12,764 nt of DNA, taken from assembly GCA_964569815.1 (NCBI GenBank), contig CAZMUN010000030.1:1-12764 (forward strand). The letters are read 5' to 3'. The notes beneath the pieces were generated by a model, which saw only the letters and a program-made list of their open reading frames with translations, was not told the origin of the DNA and did no database searches. The position numbers and the translations under genes were made by a program. Shown here in pieces: positions 1-5,273 of this stretch. This DNA is from CAZMUN01 sp964569815. GTDB lineage: Archaea; Iainarchaeota; Iainarchaeia; Iainarchaeales; GCA-2688035. The stretch's first letter is position 1. Each line of letters starts with the position of its first letter.

Positions 1-21
1 GCAGAACCATAAAAATGTGGC

Positions 22-31
22 TATTTATATA
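22..31 (+). promoter_or_regulatory. TATA-like box TTTATATACT
   Basis: A good archaeal TATA-like element lies in CTATTTATATACTGC. If used, transcription would start near 50-55 and leave a leader of about 90 bases before the ATG at 143. A weaker T-rich box at 106-115 (TCTATTTTTT) is nearer to that start, so the assignment is uncertain. Confidence 0.3.
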
Positions 32-142
32 CTGCTAAGCATTTCTACACCGCCTAGCTTTTGCAAACAATAAAATACTTCCTTGCACTTAAGAAAAAAG
101 GATGTTCTATTTTTTGGCATCTTTTTCAAGGAAGTGGTTTTA

Positions 143-376
143 ATGGCAAAAATGGCGAGAAGAAAACTGTCAGAATTGTTGGATGAGGCAACCGCCCCAA
201 AGCGAAAAGGGTTCTGGGACACAAAGCTCAACGAAATGCTTGAATTGCTCAAGGAAAAAAAGTACAGGGCCCTTGAGAGAAGAATAAAGGACCTTTTGGA
301 AAGCGACATGGTGACAGGAAACAAAAAAACAAAAGAGACGCTAGCCCAAAGGCATGCAAGACTTGACAGTGGCTAG
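143..376 (+). CDS. Small Lys/Arg-rich helical protein, unknown function
   Basis: Predicted 77-residue soluble protein that I do not recognise. It begins MAKMARRKLSELLDEA and is rich in Lys, Arg, Glu and Leu. Residues 28-55 (TKLNEMLELLKEKKYRALER and the following IKDLLES) look like amphipathic helices, so a small helical nucleic-acid- or protein-binding protein is possible but unproven. An in-frame ATG at 83 would add 20 residues; I chose 143 because the added stretch is hydrophobic and unlike the rest, and MAK is a common archaeal N-terminus. No clear Shine-Dalgarno sequence precedes it. Its last 36 bases overlap the 3' end of a minus-strand reading frame (341-600). No cysteine, signal peptide or membrane segment is visible. 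Confidence 0.6.
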   Translation: MAKMARRKLSELLDEATAPKRKGFWDTKLNEMLELLKEKKYRALERRIKDLLESDMVTGNKKTKETLAQRHARLDSG

Positions 377-600
377 AGCCGGTTGCTGCAATCTAATTAG
401 GAACAGGAAAAACTGCTTTGCCCCTTTTTTGGTTGCAATTCCGACAGCAAAGCCTAAAGGCACAAGAATGAAAAAGGCCTTGTAATTTAACTTACGTTGG
501 CTGTTGAGCCTTGCGTTTCCAAAAAACAGCAACGAGAACAGCTGCCAAAAACCAAGGGGGCTAGAAAGCCAACAATCGCGGCAACCAAAGAAAGGCCCAT
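341..600 (-). pseudogene. Frameshifted small membrane-protein gene
   Basis: Two overlapping minus-strand frames together make one sensible membrane protein. The first frame starts at ATG 600 with MGLSLVAAIVGFLAPLVF and stops at 487-489 after turning Cys-rich. The other frame continues with LFSLLFFGNARLNSQRKLNY, then AFFILVPLGFAVGIATKKGA, to a TAG at 341-343. Adding one base in the A5 run at 547-551 (T5 on the coding strand), or in a nearby run between 521 and 560, joins them into a product of about 86 residues with two or three hydrophobic segments. The start lies 46 bases after the stop of the 58-residue membrane protein on the same strand, so the two may form a unit. This may be a decayed gene or a one-base sequencing or assembly error; I cannot tell which. 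The family is not recognised. Confidence 0.45.
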
Positions 601-646
601 TCAATTAACCAAAAAAAAGGCAGGGGAACAATTTAAGGCTTTGTTT

Positions 647-823
647 TCAGTTTTTGAGAATTTTGCTGGTTGCAATCAGGCCTGTTCCGACAATGCCTAA
701 AACAATGGCAATGCCTGAATTGTTTTCGGGAAACACGGAGCCGTGGAACAGTATGAAGACCGCAGTTAGGGCTATTGCAGTCCCTGAAACGGATTGGGCA
801 AGAAAAATGGGTTTCTTTGGCAT
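647..823 (-). CDS. Small two-helix membrane protein
   Basis: A 58-residue ORF starting MPKKPIFLAQSVSGTAIALT and ending ATSKILKN. Residues about 6-27 form one hydrophobic segment (ending TAVFILF) and residues about 36-54 a second (GIAIVLGIVGTGLIA), joined by a short polar loop HGSVFPENNS; Lys residues flank both ends. This is a typical hairpin membrane microprotein. The family is not recognised. The start is supported by a TATA-like box (ATTTAATA, 847-854 on the plus strand) 24-31 bases upstream, fitting a leaderless transcript. The plus-strand frame over the same bases is a shadow with odd composition. A second, broken membrane-protein gene follows 46 bases downstream on the same strand. Confidence 0.6.
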   Translation of the reverse strand: MPKKPIFLAQSVSGTAIALTAVFILFHGSVFPENNSGIAIVLGIVGTGLIATSKILKN

Positions 824-846
824 CAAAAATATAACGGCTGCCGAGA

Positions 847-854
847 ATTTAATA
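847..854 (-). promoter_or_regulatory. TATA-like box for the 58-residue membrane protein
   Basis: ATTTAATA on the plus strand (TATTAAAT on the coding strand) sits 24-31 bases before the ATG at 823, the archaeal TATA distance for a leaderless transcript. Confidence 0.4.
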
Positions 855-877
855 CTATCCGGGGCCTGTTTTGCCAG

Positions 878-886
878 TTTTTAAAT
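878..886 (+). promoter_or_regulatory. TATA-like box for the zinc-finger gene
   Basis: TTTTTAAAT lies 37-45 bases before the ATG at 923, predicting a start of transcription near 910 and a very short leader. Confidence 0.4.
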
Positions 887-922
887 GCTTTTCGCTCATT
901 CAGTTGAAAGAGTGTTTTTTGA

Positions 923-1123
923 ATGCGGTGTGCAAAGTGCGGAAACCAGGCTTTAAAGTATAACAAGCAGGGAATTCCTGTTTGCTCAAGGCACTCAAAG
1001 GCAAAAATTGTTCCGCCAAAGTGCCCAAACTGTGGCCTGAACATGGCGATAAGGGAAAGCAAGTTTGGCAAGTTTTGGGGCTGCCCTGCTTTTCCAATGT
1101 GTGATGGAATCCAAAAAATCTGA
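923..1123 (+). CDS. Topoisomerase-type zinc-finger protein (zf-C4)
   Basis: A 66-residue protein with two zinc-binding halves. The N-terminal half has C3-x2-C6 followed by C21-x2-H24 (MRCAKCG and VCSRH). The C-terminal half matches the zinc finger found at the C-terminus of type IA DNA topoisomerases: C34-x2-C37, then the KFGKFWGCPAFPMCDG stretch with C54 and C60. In topoisomerase I these fingers bind single-stranded DNA; freestanding copies like this one are found in many genomes and their role is not established. DNA or RNA binding is the likely activity by inference. Start ATG 923 is supported by the upstream TATA-like box and by the first cysteine pair falling right after it. The next gene, a membrane protein on the same strand, begins 42 bases later. 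Confidence 0.8.
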   Translation: MRCAKCGNQALKYNKQGIPVCSRHSKAKIVPPKCPNCGLNMAIRESKFGKFWGCPAFPMCDGIQKI

Positions 1124-1136
1124 TTTCAAGGCAAGT

Positions 1137-1146
1137 AATAAAATAA
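1137..1146 (+). promoter_or_regulatory. TATA-like box for the four-helix membrane protein
   Basis: An AT-rich element in GTAATAAAATAACA lies 20-29 bases before the ATG at 1166, so this gene probably has its own promoter despite being close behind the zinc-finger gene. Confidence 0.35.
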
Positions 1147-1165
1147 CATTGAACCTAAAACCATT

Positions 1166-1696
1166 ATGATTTTCAAGCGCCTTTGCAGGGAGTTTTTGCT
1201 TGCAGTTGCGTTTACTGCGGGCTTGTTCTGGTTTTCGGATTACGTTGGAAAGAGGGCTATTTCTATTGACGGTGGCTTGGACATAACTCTTGGCCTGTTT
1301 GCTTTTTCGCTTGTAATGCTTGTTTTGCCTGCGTTTCTTGGAACGATTCCAAGCGGTTTTTTGCTTGCAAAAAAGGAAAAAAAAGCGCTTCCAGGGATCT
1401 TGGTCCTTGCATTAGGGGCAGCGCTTGGCGTTGTCGCAATGATTGCGGTAAACGCTGCTTTCATTGTTTTTGCATCAGACCAGGTTTTGGAGGCCCAGAT
1501 TGCGGGGCTGGCCGGCAGGGGAGTAAGCTTGTTTAAGGATATGGGTGTGCAGGAATACCGGGGCCTGTTAACTGCTTCGCTGGTTGTTGGCGCGCTGTTG
1601 CTTGCCTTGATAAATTTTGGAGTTGGCTTGGCAGGAGGCTTTTTTGGCAGGATTCTGGGAAAAGGAATGCAATTAAGAAAGGCCGGCAAGCTTTAG
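1166..1696 (+). CDS. Four-helix integral membrane protein, unknown
   Basis: A 176-residue protein with about four hydrophobic segments: residues 9-24 (FLLAVAFTAGLFWF), 41-66 (LGLFAFSLVMLVLPAFLG), 76-103 (GILVLALGAALGVVAMIAV) and 132-160 (LLTASLVVGALLLALINFGV). The loop after the second segment is basic (AKKEKKA) and the C-terminus ends in basic residues (QLRKAGKL), suggesting both are cytoplasmic. Gly and Ala are frequent in the last segment, including a GLAGGFFGRILGKG stretch. I do not recognise a family or catalytic motif. Start ATG 1166 follows a TATA-like box at the right distance. The last 24 bases overlap the 3' end of the convergent GIY-YIG gene. Confidence 0.75.
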   Translation: MIFKRLCREFLLAVAFTAGLFWFSDYVGKRAISIDGGLDITLGLFAFSLVMLVLPAFLGTIPSGFLLAKKEKKALPGILVLALGAALGVVAMIAVNAAFIVFASDQVLEAQIAGLAGRGVSLFKDMGVQEYRGLLTASLVVGALLLALINFGVGLAGGFFGRILGKGMQLRKAGKL

Positions 1697-1918
1697 CTTC
1701 TTTTTTCTTGAAAAGGATTTTATCTCGGCTTCCCTTTTCAAAGCCTTTTTCTTGGAATCAAAGCGTTCGGAAAAGACGAGTTTTGCCGGAAGCCTTGCCC
1801 TGGTGTATTTTGAGGCTTTTCCAAGGTTGTGGGCTTTGAGCCTTTTTTTCAAATCGGGTGAATAGCCGCAGTAGAGGCTTGTGTCATTGCAGAGCAAAAG
1901 GTAAACGAAGAAGGGCAT
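1673..1918 (-). CDS. GIY-YIG nuclease superfamily protein (UPF0213/YhbQ-like)
   Basis: An 81-residue single-domain protein matching the small GIY-YIG family of the YhbQ/UPF0213 kind in length and motif order. The GIY equivalent is V5-Y6-L7 and the YIG equivalent Y16-C17-G18, followed by R26 and H30 in LKKRLKAHN, the family stretch KYTRARLP, and the terminal acidic site in ALKREAEIK (E63/E65). These are the expected catalytic Tyr, Arg, His and metal-binding Glu positions. Members of the superfamily cut DNA; for this stand-alone subfamily the cellular role is poorly defined. Start ATG 1918 has a TATA-like box (ATTTAATG, 1941-1948) 23-30 bases upstream, inside the 37-base gap after the kinase-like gene, so it may be transcribed alone or with it. 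The 3' end overlaps the convergent membrane-protein gene by 24 bases. Confidence 0.85.
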   Translation of the reverse strand: MPFFVYLLLCNDTSLYCGYSPDLKKRLKAHNLGKASKYTRARLPAKLVFSERFDSKKKALKREAEIKSFSRKKKLKLAGLS

Positions 1919-1940
1919 GCCAGAATAGGGGGTTTGGTTG

Positions 1941-1948
1941 ATTTAATG
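1941..1948 (-). promoter_or_regulatory. TATA-like box for the GIY-YIG gene
   Basis: ATTTAATG on the plus strand lies 23-30 bases before the ATG at 1918, within the short gap behind the kinase-like gene. Confidence 0.35.
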
Positions 1949-1955
1949 TTTTGCT

Positions 1956-2810
1956 TCATTGGTCTATTACCACAAACACGTACCTTTTTCTCACTGGATT
2001 GTAGTATGTTAGGATGTTTCCTTCATGCAGGTCTGTAAGCGTTATTTTTCGCTTTTTTATTCTTCTTTCAAAGTCTGCGTACTCGCTTTGAAGCTGTTTT
2101 AAGTGGCGCCTGCTTTCAGCATCCTTTTTGGCTGCAAGCTCTTCTTTCAGCTTTTCAACCTTTTTTCCTTTCATGAACTCCATTACGCTTAGGTCTCGCA
2201 TTCTTTCCCCTGGCGGAAAGGATGCAACGGCAAAGTATTCAGGAACCTCGTGGATTGATTTGGACCGGAGCATGCTTCTCCTAATGTCGTGCATGTGGTC
2301 AAGCTGGCCTTTTGCAGACATCCCTGAATGGTGCTCTTTGGCAACCAGTGGCGTGTCGCCTGTTTTTATCAAAAAAATGTTTGAGTTTCCGCCCTGTGTT
2401 AAAAGGAATTTTTCGCCTGCAAGAAAGCGCTTGATTATGCTTTTGTCCCGTTTAAGGATTGTTACGCCTTCAGGCGTTAGAATCAGGAAACCGCCTTTTT
2501 TGAACCTGTAAAGCCTGCTGCCATCCTGGTACAAGGTTAGGGAAAGGCTGGGTCTTTCAATGGTTCTCATTTCCCGAGACCAGGGAAAGAGCTTTAACTG
2601 CTTTTGGCTTGCTGGCTTGACATGCTTTTTCTTTTGCCCTTTTTTGAGTTTTGGGCCTGGTTTTGGGTTTTTCTTTTGCGCTGGGTTTTCATGGTTTGGG
2701 CCTTTCTTGTGGTTTGCTTTTCCGTTGGCAGACTTTGGCGGAATCCGCCTGTTTCGCCTTATTGGTTTTTTTGGCGGCCTTTGGGGCCTTTTTGGTTGTC
2801 TTTTGGGCAT
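1956..2810 (-). CDS. Kinase-like protein lacking a C-lobe, with basic Pro-rich N-terminus
   Basis: A 284-residue protein. Residues 1-75 are a disordered Lys/Arg/Pro-rich region (begins MPKRQPKRPQRPPKKP). Residues about 90-284 carry marks of the protein-kinase-like fold of the APH, Kdo-kinase and RIO type: a Gly-rich stretch at 139-148 (QGGNSNIFLI), a beta-3 lysine in LVAKEH (K158), a hinge-like VMEFMKGKKVE (210-219), a catalytic-loop equivalent LTDLHEGNIL (D260, N265) and a metal-binding Asp in VVIDQ (D283). The protein ends one residue after D283, so the helical C-lobe beyond the DFG equivalent is missing. A lost C-lobe through frameshift is unlikely because the next gene begins 37 bases later. 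I chose ATG 2810 over an extension to 3035: the extension overlaps the real CxxC gene in another frame, and a box at 2833-2840 fits this start. Phosphotransfer is inference; it may be a pseudokinase. Confidence 0.7.
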   Translation of the reverse strand: MPKRQPKRPQRPPKKPIRRNRRIPPKSANGKANHKKGPNHENPAQKKNPKPGPKLKKGQKKKHVKPASQKQLKLFPWSREMRTIERPSLSLTLYQDGSRLYRFKKGGFLILTPEGVTILKRDKSIIKRFLAGEKFLLTQGGNSNIFLIKTGDTPLVAKEHHSGMSAKGQLDHMHDIRRSMLRSKSIHEVPEYFAVASFPPGERMRDLSVMEFMKGKKVEKLKEELAAKKDAESRRHLKQLQSEYADFERRIKKRKITLTDLHEGNILTYYNPVRKRYVFVVIDQ

Positions 2811-2830
2811 AAAATAATTGTTGTCTTTTA

Positions 2831-2843
2831 AGCATTTAATGCT
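2831..2843. promoter_or_regulatory. TATA-like box inside a perfect 13-base palindrome
   Basis: AGCATTTAATGCT reads the same on both strands around a central T/A. Its ATTTAAT core is 23-30 bases before the kinase-like start at 2810, so it is the likely TATA box; the palindrome might also be an operator for a dimeric regulator. Confidence 0.4.
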
Positions 2844-2917
2844 TCCGCTGCCTGGTTTTTTGAAAAAAATAAAAAAAGAATTAGAAACTGTTTTTTTGAA
2901 GAATTTTGGTCTTACAA

Positions 2918-3085
2918 CTAGTACCTTTCTCTTCTTTCTCTGTTGAATGGCTTTTTGTGCTTTTGGTAGCACTCTCGGCAGTAAACAGGCCTTGTTCCGT
3001 CTGGCTTGAATGGCACTTCGGTTTCCTGCCCGCATTCTGAACAGGTTACTTTATGCATTTCTCTGCCGAATCTATCTTCGCTCAT
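2918..3085 (-). CDS. CxxC-x17-CxxC zinc-binding protein
   Basis: A 55-residue protein with an exact CxxC-x17-CxxC pattern: C15-S-E-C18, seventeen residues ending in TRPVYC, then C36-R-E-C39. The in-between part GQETEVPFKPDGTRPVY and the following YQKHKKPFNRERRERY match the small zinc-ribbon family of that name, which is frequent in archaea and in candidate-phyla bacteria; its function is not established. The basic tail suggests nucleic-acid or ribosome contact, by inference. Start ATG 3085 is well supported by a Shine-Dalgarno sequence AGGTGA (plus-strand 3096-3101) ten bases upstream and by a TATA-like box further up. The downstream neighbour on the same strand is the kinase-like gene, 107 bases away with its own promoter element. 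Confidence 0.85.
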   Translation of the reverse strand: MSEDRFGREMHKVTCSECGQETEVPFKPDGTRPVYCRECYQKHKKPFNRERRERY

Positions 3086-3095
3086 ATTGTTTTTT

Positions 3096-3101
3096 TCACC
3101 T
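3096..3101 (-). promoter_or_regulatory. Ribosome binding site AGGTGA
   Basis: TCACCT on the plus strand is AGGTGA on the coding strand, complementary to the archaeal 16S 3' tail, ten bases before the ATG at 3085. It decides the start of the zinc protein and shows that this genome uses Shine-Dalgarno sites for some genes. Confidence 0.65.
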
Positions 3102-3138
3102 AATTTTTTGTTTTAAAACACACTTTTAGTCAAAGTGC

Positions 3139-3148
3139 TTAAATAAAA
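3139..3148 (-). promoter_or_regulatory. TATA-like box for the CxxC-x17-CxxC gene
   Basis: TTAAATAAAA on the plus strand (TTTTATTTAA on the coding strand) is 54-63 bases before the ATG, leaving a leader of about 30 bases that contains the AGGTGA site. Confidence 0.5.
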
Positions 3149-3190
3149 CCTGCATGCAAGGGTTTAATAAAGAATGCAACGCCAAGAAAA

Positions 3191-3729
3191 TCAGGGTTTT
3201 AGGGCAGGCCTTGCGCCCTTTTCAAGCCATTGGTTGTGCTTTTCCAAGGCCTGGTTTTGCTCCAGGTACTCTGAAATCAGGAGGTCTTCAAAAAACCGCG
3301 TTATTTCCTTTACACTCGGCCTTTGAGATGCGTTGCGCTGCATGGCCTGCCATGTTTCGTCACTTAAAAGCCTTTTCTGGAAAAGCCTTGTTTTGGCAGC
3401 AATTGAAATCGCTTTTTTTTTCGCTCGCCAGGCCTTAAAGAGGAAAGCCTTTTCAAAGCCTTTTGGGCCTCGGAAAGCACCGGGCTTGAGGCAAGGGCCT
3501 TTTGCTTTGCTTTGAAAGTAAGCTTTCTTACCTCTGCTTCTGAGGGAATGAGAACCTTTGGCTTTAGAGGCTGGCCGTTTTTGTCAACCAAAACCTTGGG
3601 TTTAGGCTTTTGCCAAAAAGGCTTCCCTTTCACGCCAAGAGCAGGCCTTTTTTCCTCCAAGCCAAAGGGCTTGCTCCAGCGGTCAAGGACTCTTTTAACA
3701 TGGCGTCTTTTGTCTCTTATAACAGGCAT
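3191..3729 (-). pseudogene. Basic protein split by a -1 frameshift at an A9 run
   Basis: From ATG 3729 the frame encodes a very basic protein beginning MPVIRDKRRHVKRVLDRW, with KPFWQKPKPKVLVDKNGQPL in the middle and KALKRLSSLRPGERKKK at about residues 90-106. In this frame it ends at 3364 with a short odd tail. Shifting back one base at the run of nine A (T9 at 3413-3421 on the plus strand) opens a well-formed frame: AISIAAKTRLFQKRLLSDET, then WQAMQRNASQRPSVKEITRF, then DLLISEYLEQNQALEKHNQW, ending GARPALKP with TGA at 3191-3193. The joined product has 179 residues and an amphipathic helical C-terminal half. The site contains A-AAA-AAG in the zero frame, the slippery heptamer of bacterial dnaX, so ribosomal or transcriptional slippage is possible besides decay or a sequencing error. 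The family is not recognised. A TATA-like box at 3751-3758 supports the start. Confidence 0.6.
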
Positions 3730-3750
3730 AATAAAAACTGTGAACAGGCG

Positions 3751-3758
3751 ATATTTAA
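3751..3758 (-). promoter_or_regulatory. TATA-like box for the frameshifted basic gene
   Basis: ATATTTAA on the plus strand lies 22-29 bases before the ATG at 3729, between this gene and the end of tspO, so the gene has its own likely promoter. Confidence 0.4.
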
Positions 3759-3772
3759 TTTTTGCCCTTTTT

Positions 3773-4249
3773 TCAGGCGTTGAGAACCCATACAGAAAAG
3801 TTCAGTGCGGCTGCAAAGCCAACCCAGGCAATGTAGGGAACCAAAAGAAGGGACGCTTTTCTTGAAAGGGGGTAAAAATTGTAAATGGTTAAGGCAATTG
3901 CAGCCCACAAAAAAGCTACTTCAAAAAATGCAATCATTGGATTTTGAAAGCCGAAGAAGATAATCGGCCAAAGCGCGTTTAGGGCAAGCTGCAGGCCAAA
4001 AAAGGAAACCGCTGTTTTTGCTTGCCTGGTTTCAAGGCCCTTTTCCCAAACAAGGAAAAGAGAAACGGCCATCAGGAGGTAAAGAGTTGTCCAGGCAGGT
4101 GCAAAAAGCCAGTTTGGGGGAGTGAACCACGGCTTGCTAAGGGAAGCATACCAAGTTGGAATAGAAGAAACCGTGAACAAAGAACCCAAAAAGCCGGCTC
4201 CCAGGCATAAGGCAATTGAAGCAAGCAGCCTGGAAAGCCTTGAAGCCAT
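3773..4249 (-). CDS. tspO: TspO/MBR family membrane protein
   Basis: A 158-residue protein, the usual TspO length, with five hydrophobic segments. Family signatures are clear: WYASLSKPWFTPPNWLFAPA at about residues 33-52, then WTTLYLLMAVSLFLVW, LQLALNALWPIIFFGFQNP in the third to fourth helix, and a C-terminal half with FYPLSRKASLLLVPYIAWVG and NFSVWVLN. The Trp and Pro residues that give the name tryptophan-rich sensory protein are present. TspO homologues bind tetrapyrroles and sterol-like ligands in membranes and have been linked to porphyrin handling and oxidative stress; the substrate here is unknown. ATG 4249 places the first membrane helix immediately after a short basic N-terminus (MASRLSRLL). 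The divergent gene starts 60 bases away across a shared AT-rich promoter region. Confidence 0.92.
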   Translation of the reverse strand: MASRLSRLLASIALCLGAGFLGSLFTVSSIPTWYASLSKPWFTPPNWLFAPAWTTLYLLMAVSLFLVWEKGLETRQAKTAVSFFGLQLALNALWPIIFFGFQNPMIAFFEVAFLWAAIALTIYNFYPLSRKASLLLVPYIAWVGFAAALNFSVWVLNA

Positions 4250-4283
4250 GAAAAAAAGGACGCTGGAAAAGAATAAAAAAGCG

Positions 4284-4291
4284 GTTTAAAC
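4284..4291. promoter_or_regulatory. Palindromic TATA-like box GTTTAAAC between divergent genes
   Basis: GTTTAAAC is symmetric and lies 35-42 bases before tspO on one side and 19-26 bases before the ATG at 4310 on the other. It could serve either promoter. It favours ATG 4310 over ATG 4298 for the plus-strand gene. Confidence 0.35.
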
Positions 4292-4309
4292 AATTAAATG
4301 CTGGATTTT

Positions 4310-4522
4310 ATGAGAAAACGGAGAAAAAAGCCTGAAAGAACCAAATTTGGCGCAGGAATGGTGCATCACCACAAAGGCCACAAAAGCAAAGGCCAAAGAA
4401 AGGCTGTTGGCCGCGGGCGAATGTCAAAAGAAAGGGAAAGGCTGATGAAAGAAGTGCCAAAAAATTTGAGTCCGGAAAAGCAGGCCCGGTGTTCTGAAAG
4501 GATACCTTGGGAAAAGCATTAA
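4310..4522 (+). CDS. Small His/Lys/Arg-rich basic protein, unknown
   Basis: A 70-residue, strongly basic protein that I do not recognise. It begins MRKRRKKPERTKFGAGMVHH, has an HHHKGHKSKGQRKAVGRG stretch rich in His, Lys and Gly, and ends KQARCSERIPWEKH. Such composition suggests RNA or DNA binding or metal contact, as inference only. A single Cys and scattered His do not form a recognisable zinc motif. An in-frame ATG at 4298 would add MLDF; I prefer 4310 because the palindromic TATA-like box at 4284-4291 is at the leaderless distance from it, whereas ATG 4298 would be upstream of the predicted transcription start. The nuclease gene follows on the same strand after 64 bases. Confidence 0.55.
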   Translation: MRKRRKKPERTKFGAGMVHHHKGHKSKGQRKAVGRGRMSKERERLMKEVPKNLSPEKQARCSERIPWEKH

Positions 4523-4586
4523 GGGTTTTCGTTGATTGCAGTAAACTTTTTGGGGGTTAAAGCTTTTTGGGTTTTTTGGGTTTTGC

Positions 4587-5021
4587 ATGCGCTTCCTGTT
4601 TTTGGCGTTTGCCGTAATCCTGTTTTTGGGGTGTGTTCAGGAGAAGATGGAAAAAACCAGTGCAGAATTGGTGGTTCGTGTAATTGACGGCGACACCCTT
4701 GAATTGGCTTCTGGTGAAAAGGTTAGGCTTATTGGCCTTGATGCTCCTGAGATTGGCGAACCTTGCTCTCTGGAAGCAAAGCGCCGTTTGGAGGAGCTTG
4801 TTTTGGGAAAAGAGGTTTTTCTTGTCAAGGACGTTTCTGGTCGCGACAAATATGGCCGTTTGGTTAGGCATGTTTATTTGGATGGCCTTTTTGTAAACCT
4901 TGTTCTTGTGGAGGAGGGCCTTGCTTTTGCTTTTCCTTTCCAGCCGGATGTTTCTTTTGAGGAAAGCTTTCGTGGGGCAGAGCAGGGCGCGGCAGATGCA
5001 AACGGCTGCCTTTGGTCATAG
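4587..5021 (+). CDS. Secreted lipoprotein-type staphylococcal nuclease homologue
   Basis: A 144-residue SNase-like protein. Residues 1-16 are a signal sequence with a lipobox-like end (FLAFAVILFLGC, C16), so it is probably exported and may be lipid-anchored. The nuclease domain spans about 27-125: VVRVIDGDTLEL (metal-site Asp34 region), EKVRLIGLDAPE with R47, D52 and E55, and DKYGRLVRHVY with R91. R47, E55 and R91 match the catalytic Arg, Glu and Arg of staphylococcal nuclease, so the active site looks complete. The family cuts DNA and RNA with Ca2+; a role in nutrient scavenging or degradation of foreign DNA outside the cell is inference. C60 and C141 could pair. A TATA-like GTTAAAGCTT (4556-4565) precedes ATG 4587. 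The 3' end overlaps a convergent frame by 148 bases. Confidence 0.9.
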   Translation: MRFLFLAFAVILFLGCVQEKMEKTSAELVVRVIDGDTLELASGEKVRLIGLDAPEIGEPCSLEAKRRLEELVLGKEVFLVKDVSGRDKYGRLVRHVYLDGLFVNLVLVEEGLAFAFPFQPDVSFEESFRGAEQGAADANGCLWS

Positions 5022-5221
5022 CTGAAAGAGGCATTTAAAAGGCAGCTGGCTTTTTTTAGTGAAAAAACCAGTGCCAGTGTTATGGCTACTGTTGCCCCGC
5101 CAAAAATGAAGGCTTCTGCCATCGTGTTTCCAATCATTTGTCTGAAGGGATTTGCCCAGACAAGGGCGTTGAATAGGAACGACAGAGTTGCCGCGATTCC
5201 TGCTTCTAAGGCATTGTTCAT
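4874..5221 (-). CDS. Small two-helix membrane protein with doubtful C-terminus
   Basis: From ATG 5221 the frame encodes MNNALEAGIAATLSFLFNAL, a loop VWANPFRQMIGN and a second segment AFIFGGATVAITLALVFSL ending in Lys-Lys: a two-helix membrane protein. The start is strongly supported by a Shine-Dalgarno sequence (AAAGGAGG) seven bases upstream and by a TATA-like box at 5264-5273. After residue 57 the open frame runs on antisense to the nuclease gene for 148 bases with odd Ser/Arg/Lys-rich content, which is unlikely to be real. The doubtful point is the T7 run at 5051-5057 (A7 on the coding strand): with one A fewer, the protein would end KKPAAF at a TAA at 5035-5037, within the gap. Either the sequence has an indel or the long C-terminus is genuine. 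The family is not recognised. Confidence 0.5.
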   Translation of the reverse strand: MNNALEAGIAATLSFLFNALVWANPFRQMIGNTMAEAFIFGGATVAITLALVFSLKKASCLLNASFSYDQRQPFASAAPCSAPRKLSSKETSGWKGKAKARPSSTRTRFTKRPSK

Positions 5222-5227
5222 TTTTTT

Positions 5228-5236
5228 CCTCCTTTG
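5228..5236 (-). promoter_or_regulatory. Shine-Dalgarno sequence AAAGGAGG
   Basis: CCTCCTTT on the plus strand gives AAAGGAGG seven bases before ATG 5221, the strongest ribosome binding site in the window. It confirms the start of the two-helix membrane protein. Confidence 0.65.
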
Positions 5237-5263
5237 GTTTAAAACGGCTTTTTTAAAACGCGT

Positions 5264-5273
5264 TATTTTTATA
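5264..5273 (-). promoter_or_regulatory. TATA-like box for the two-helix membrane protein
   Basis: TTATTTTTATATGCC on the plus strand is GGCATATAAAAATAA on the coding strand, a near-ideal TATA element about 45-52 bases before ATG 5221, predicting a leader of about 20-25 bases that contains the Shine-Dalgarno site. Confidence 0.5.

Noticed and set aside
654..884. Plus-strand 76-codon ORF
   Set aside because: It is antisense to the 58-residue two-helix membrane protein, which has a promoter element and a far more protein-like sequence.
1673..2810. GIY-YIG protein plus kinase-like protein as a defence or toxin module
   Set aside because: The genes seem to have separate promoter elements, and I see no effector, immunity or mobile-element context to support a joint system.
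2811..3035. N-terminal extension of the kinase-like ORF
   Set aside because: It runs antisense-free but in a different frame through the real CxxC-x17-CxxC gene, has odd composition, and lies upstream of a fitting TATA-like box for ATG 2810.
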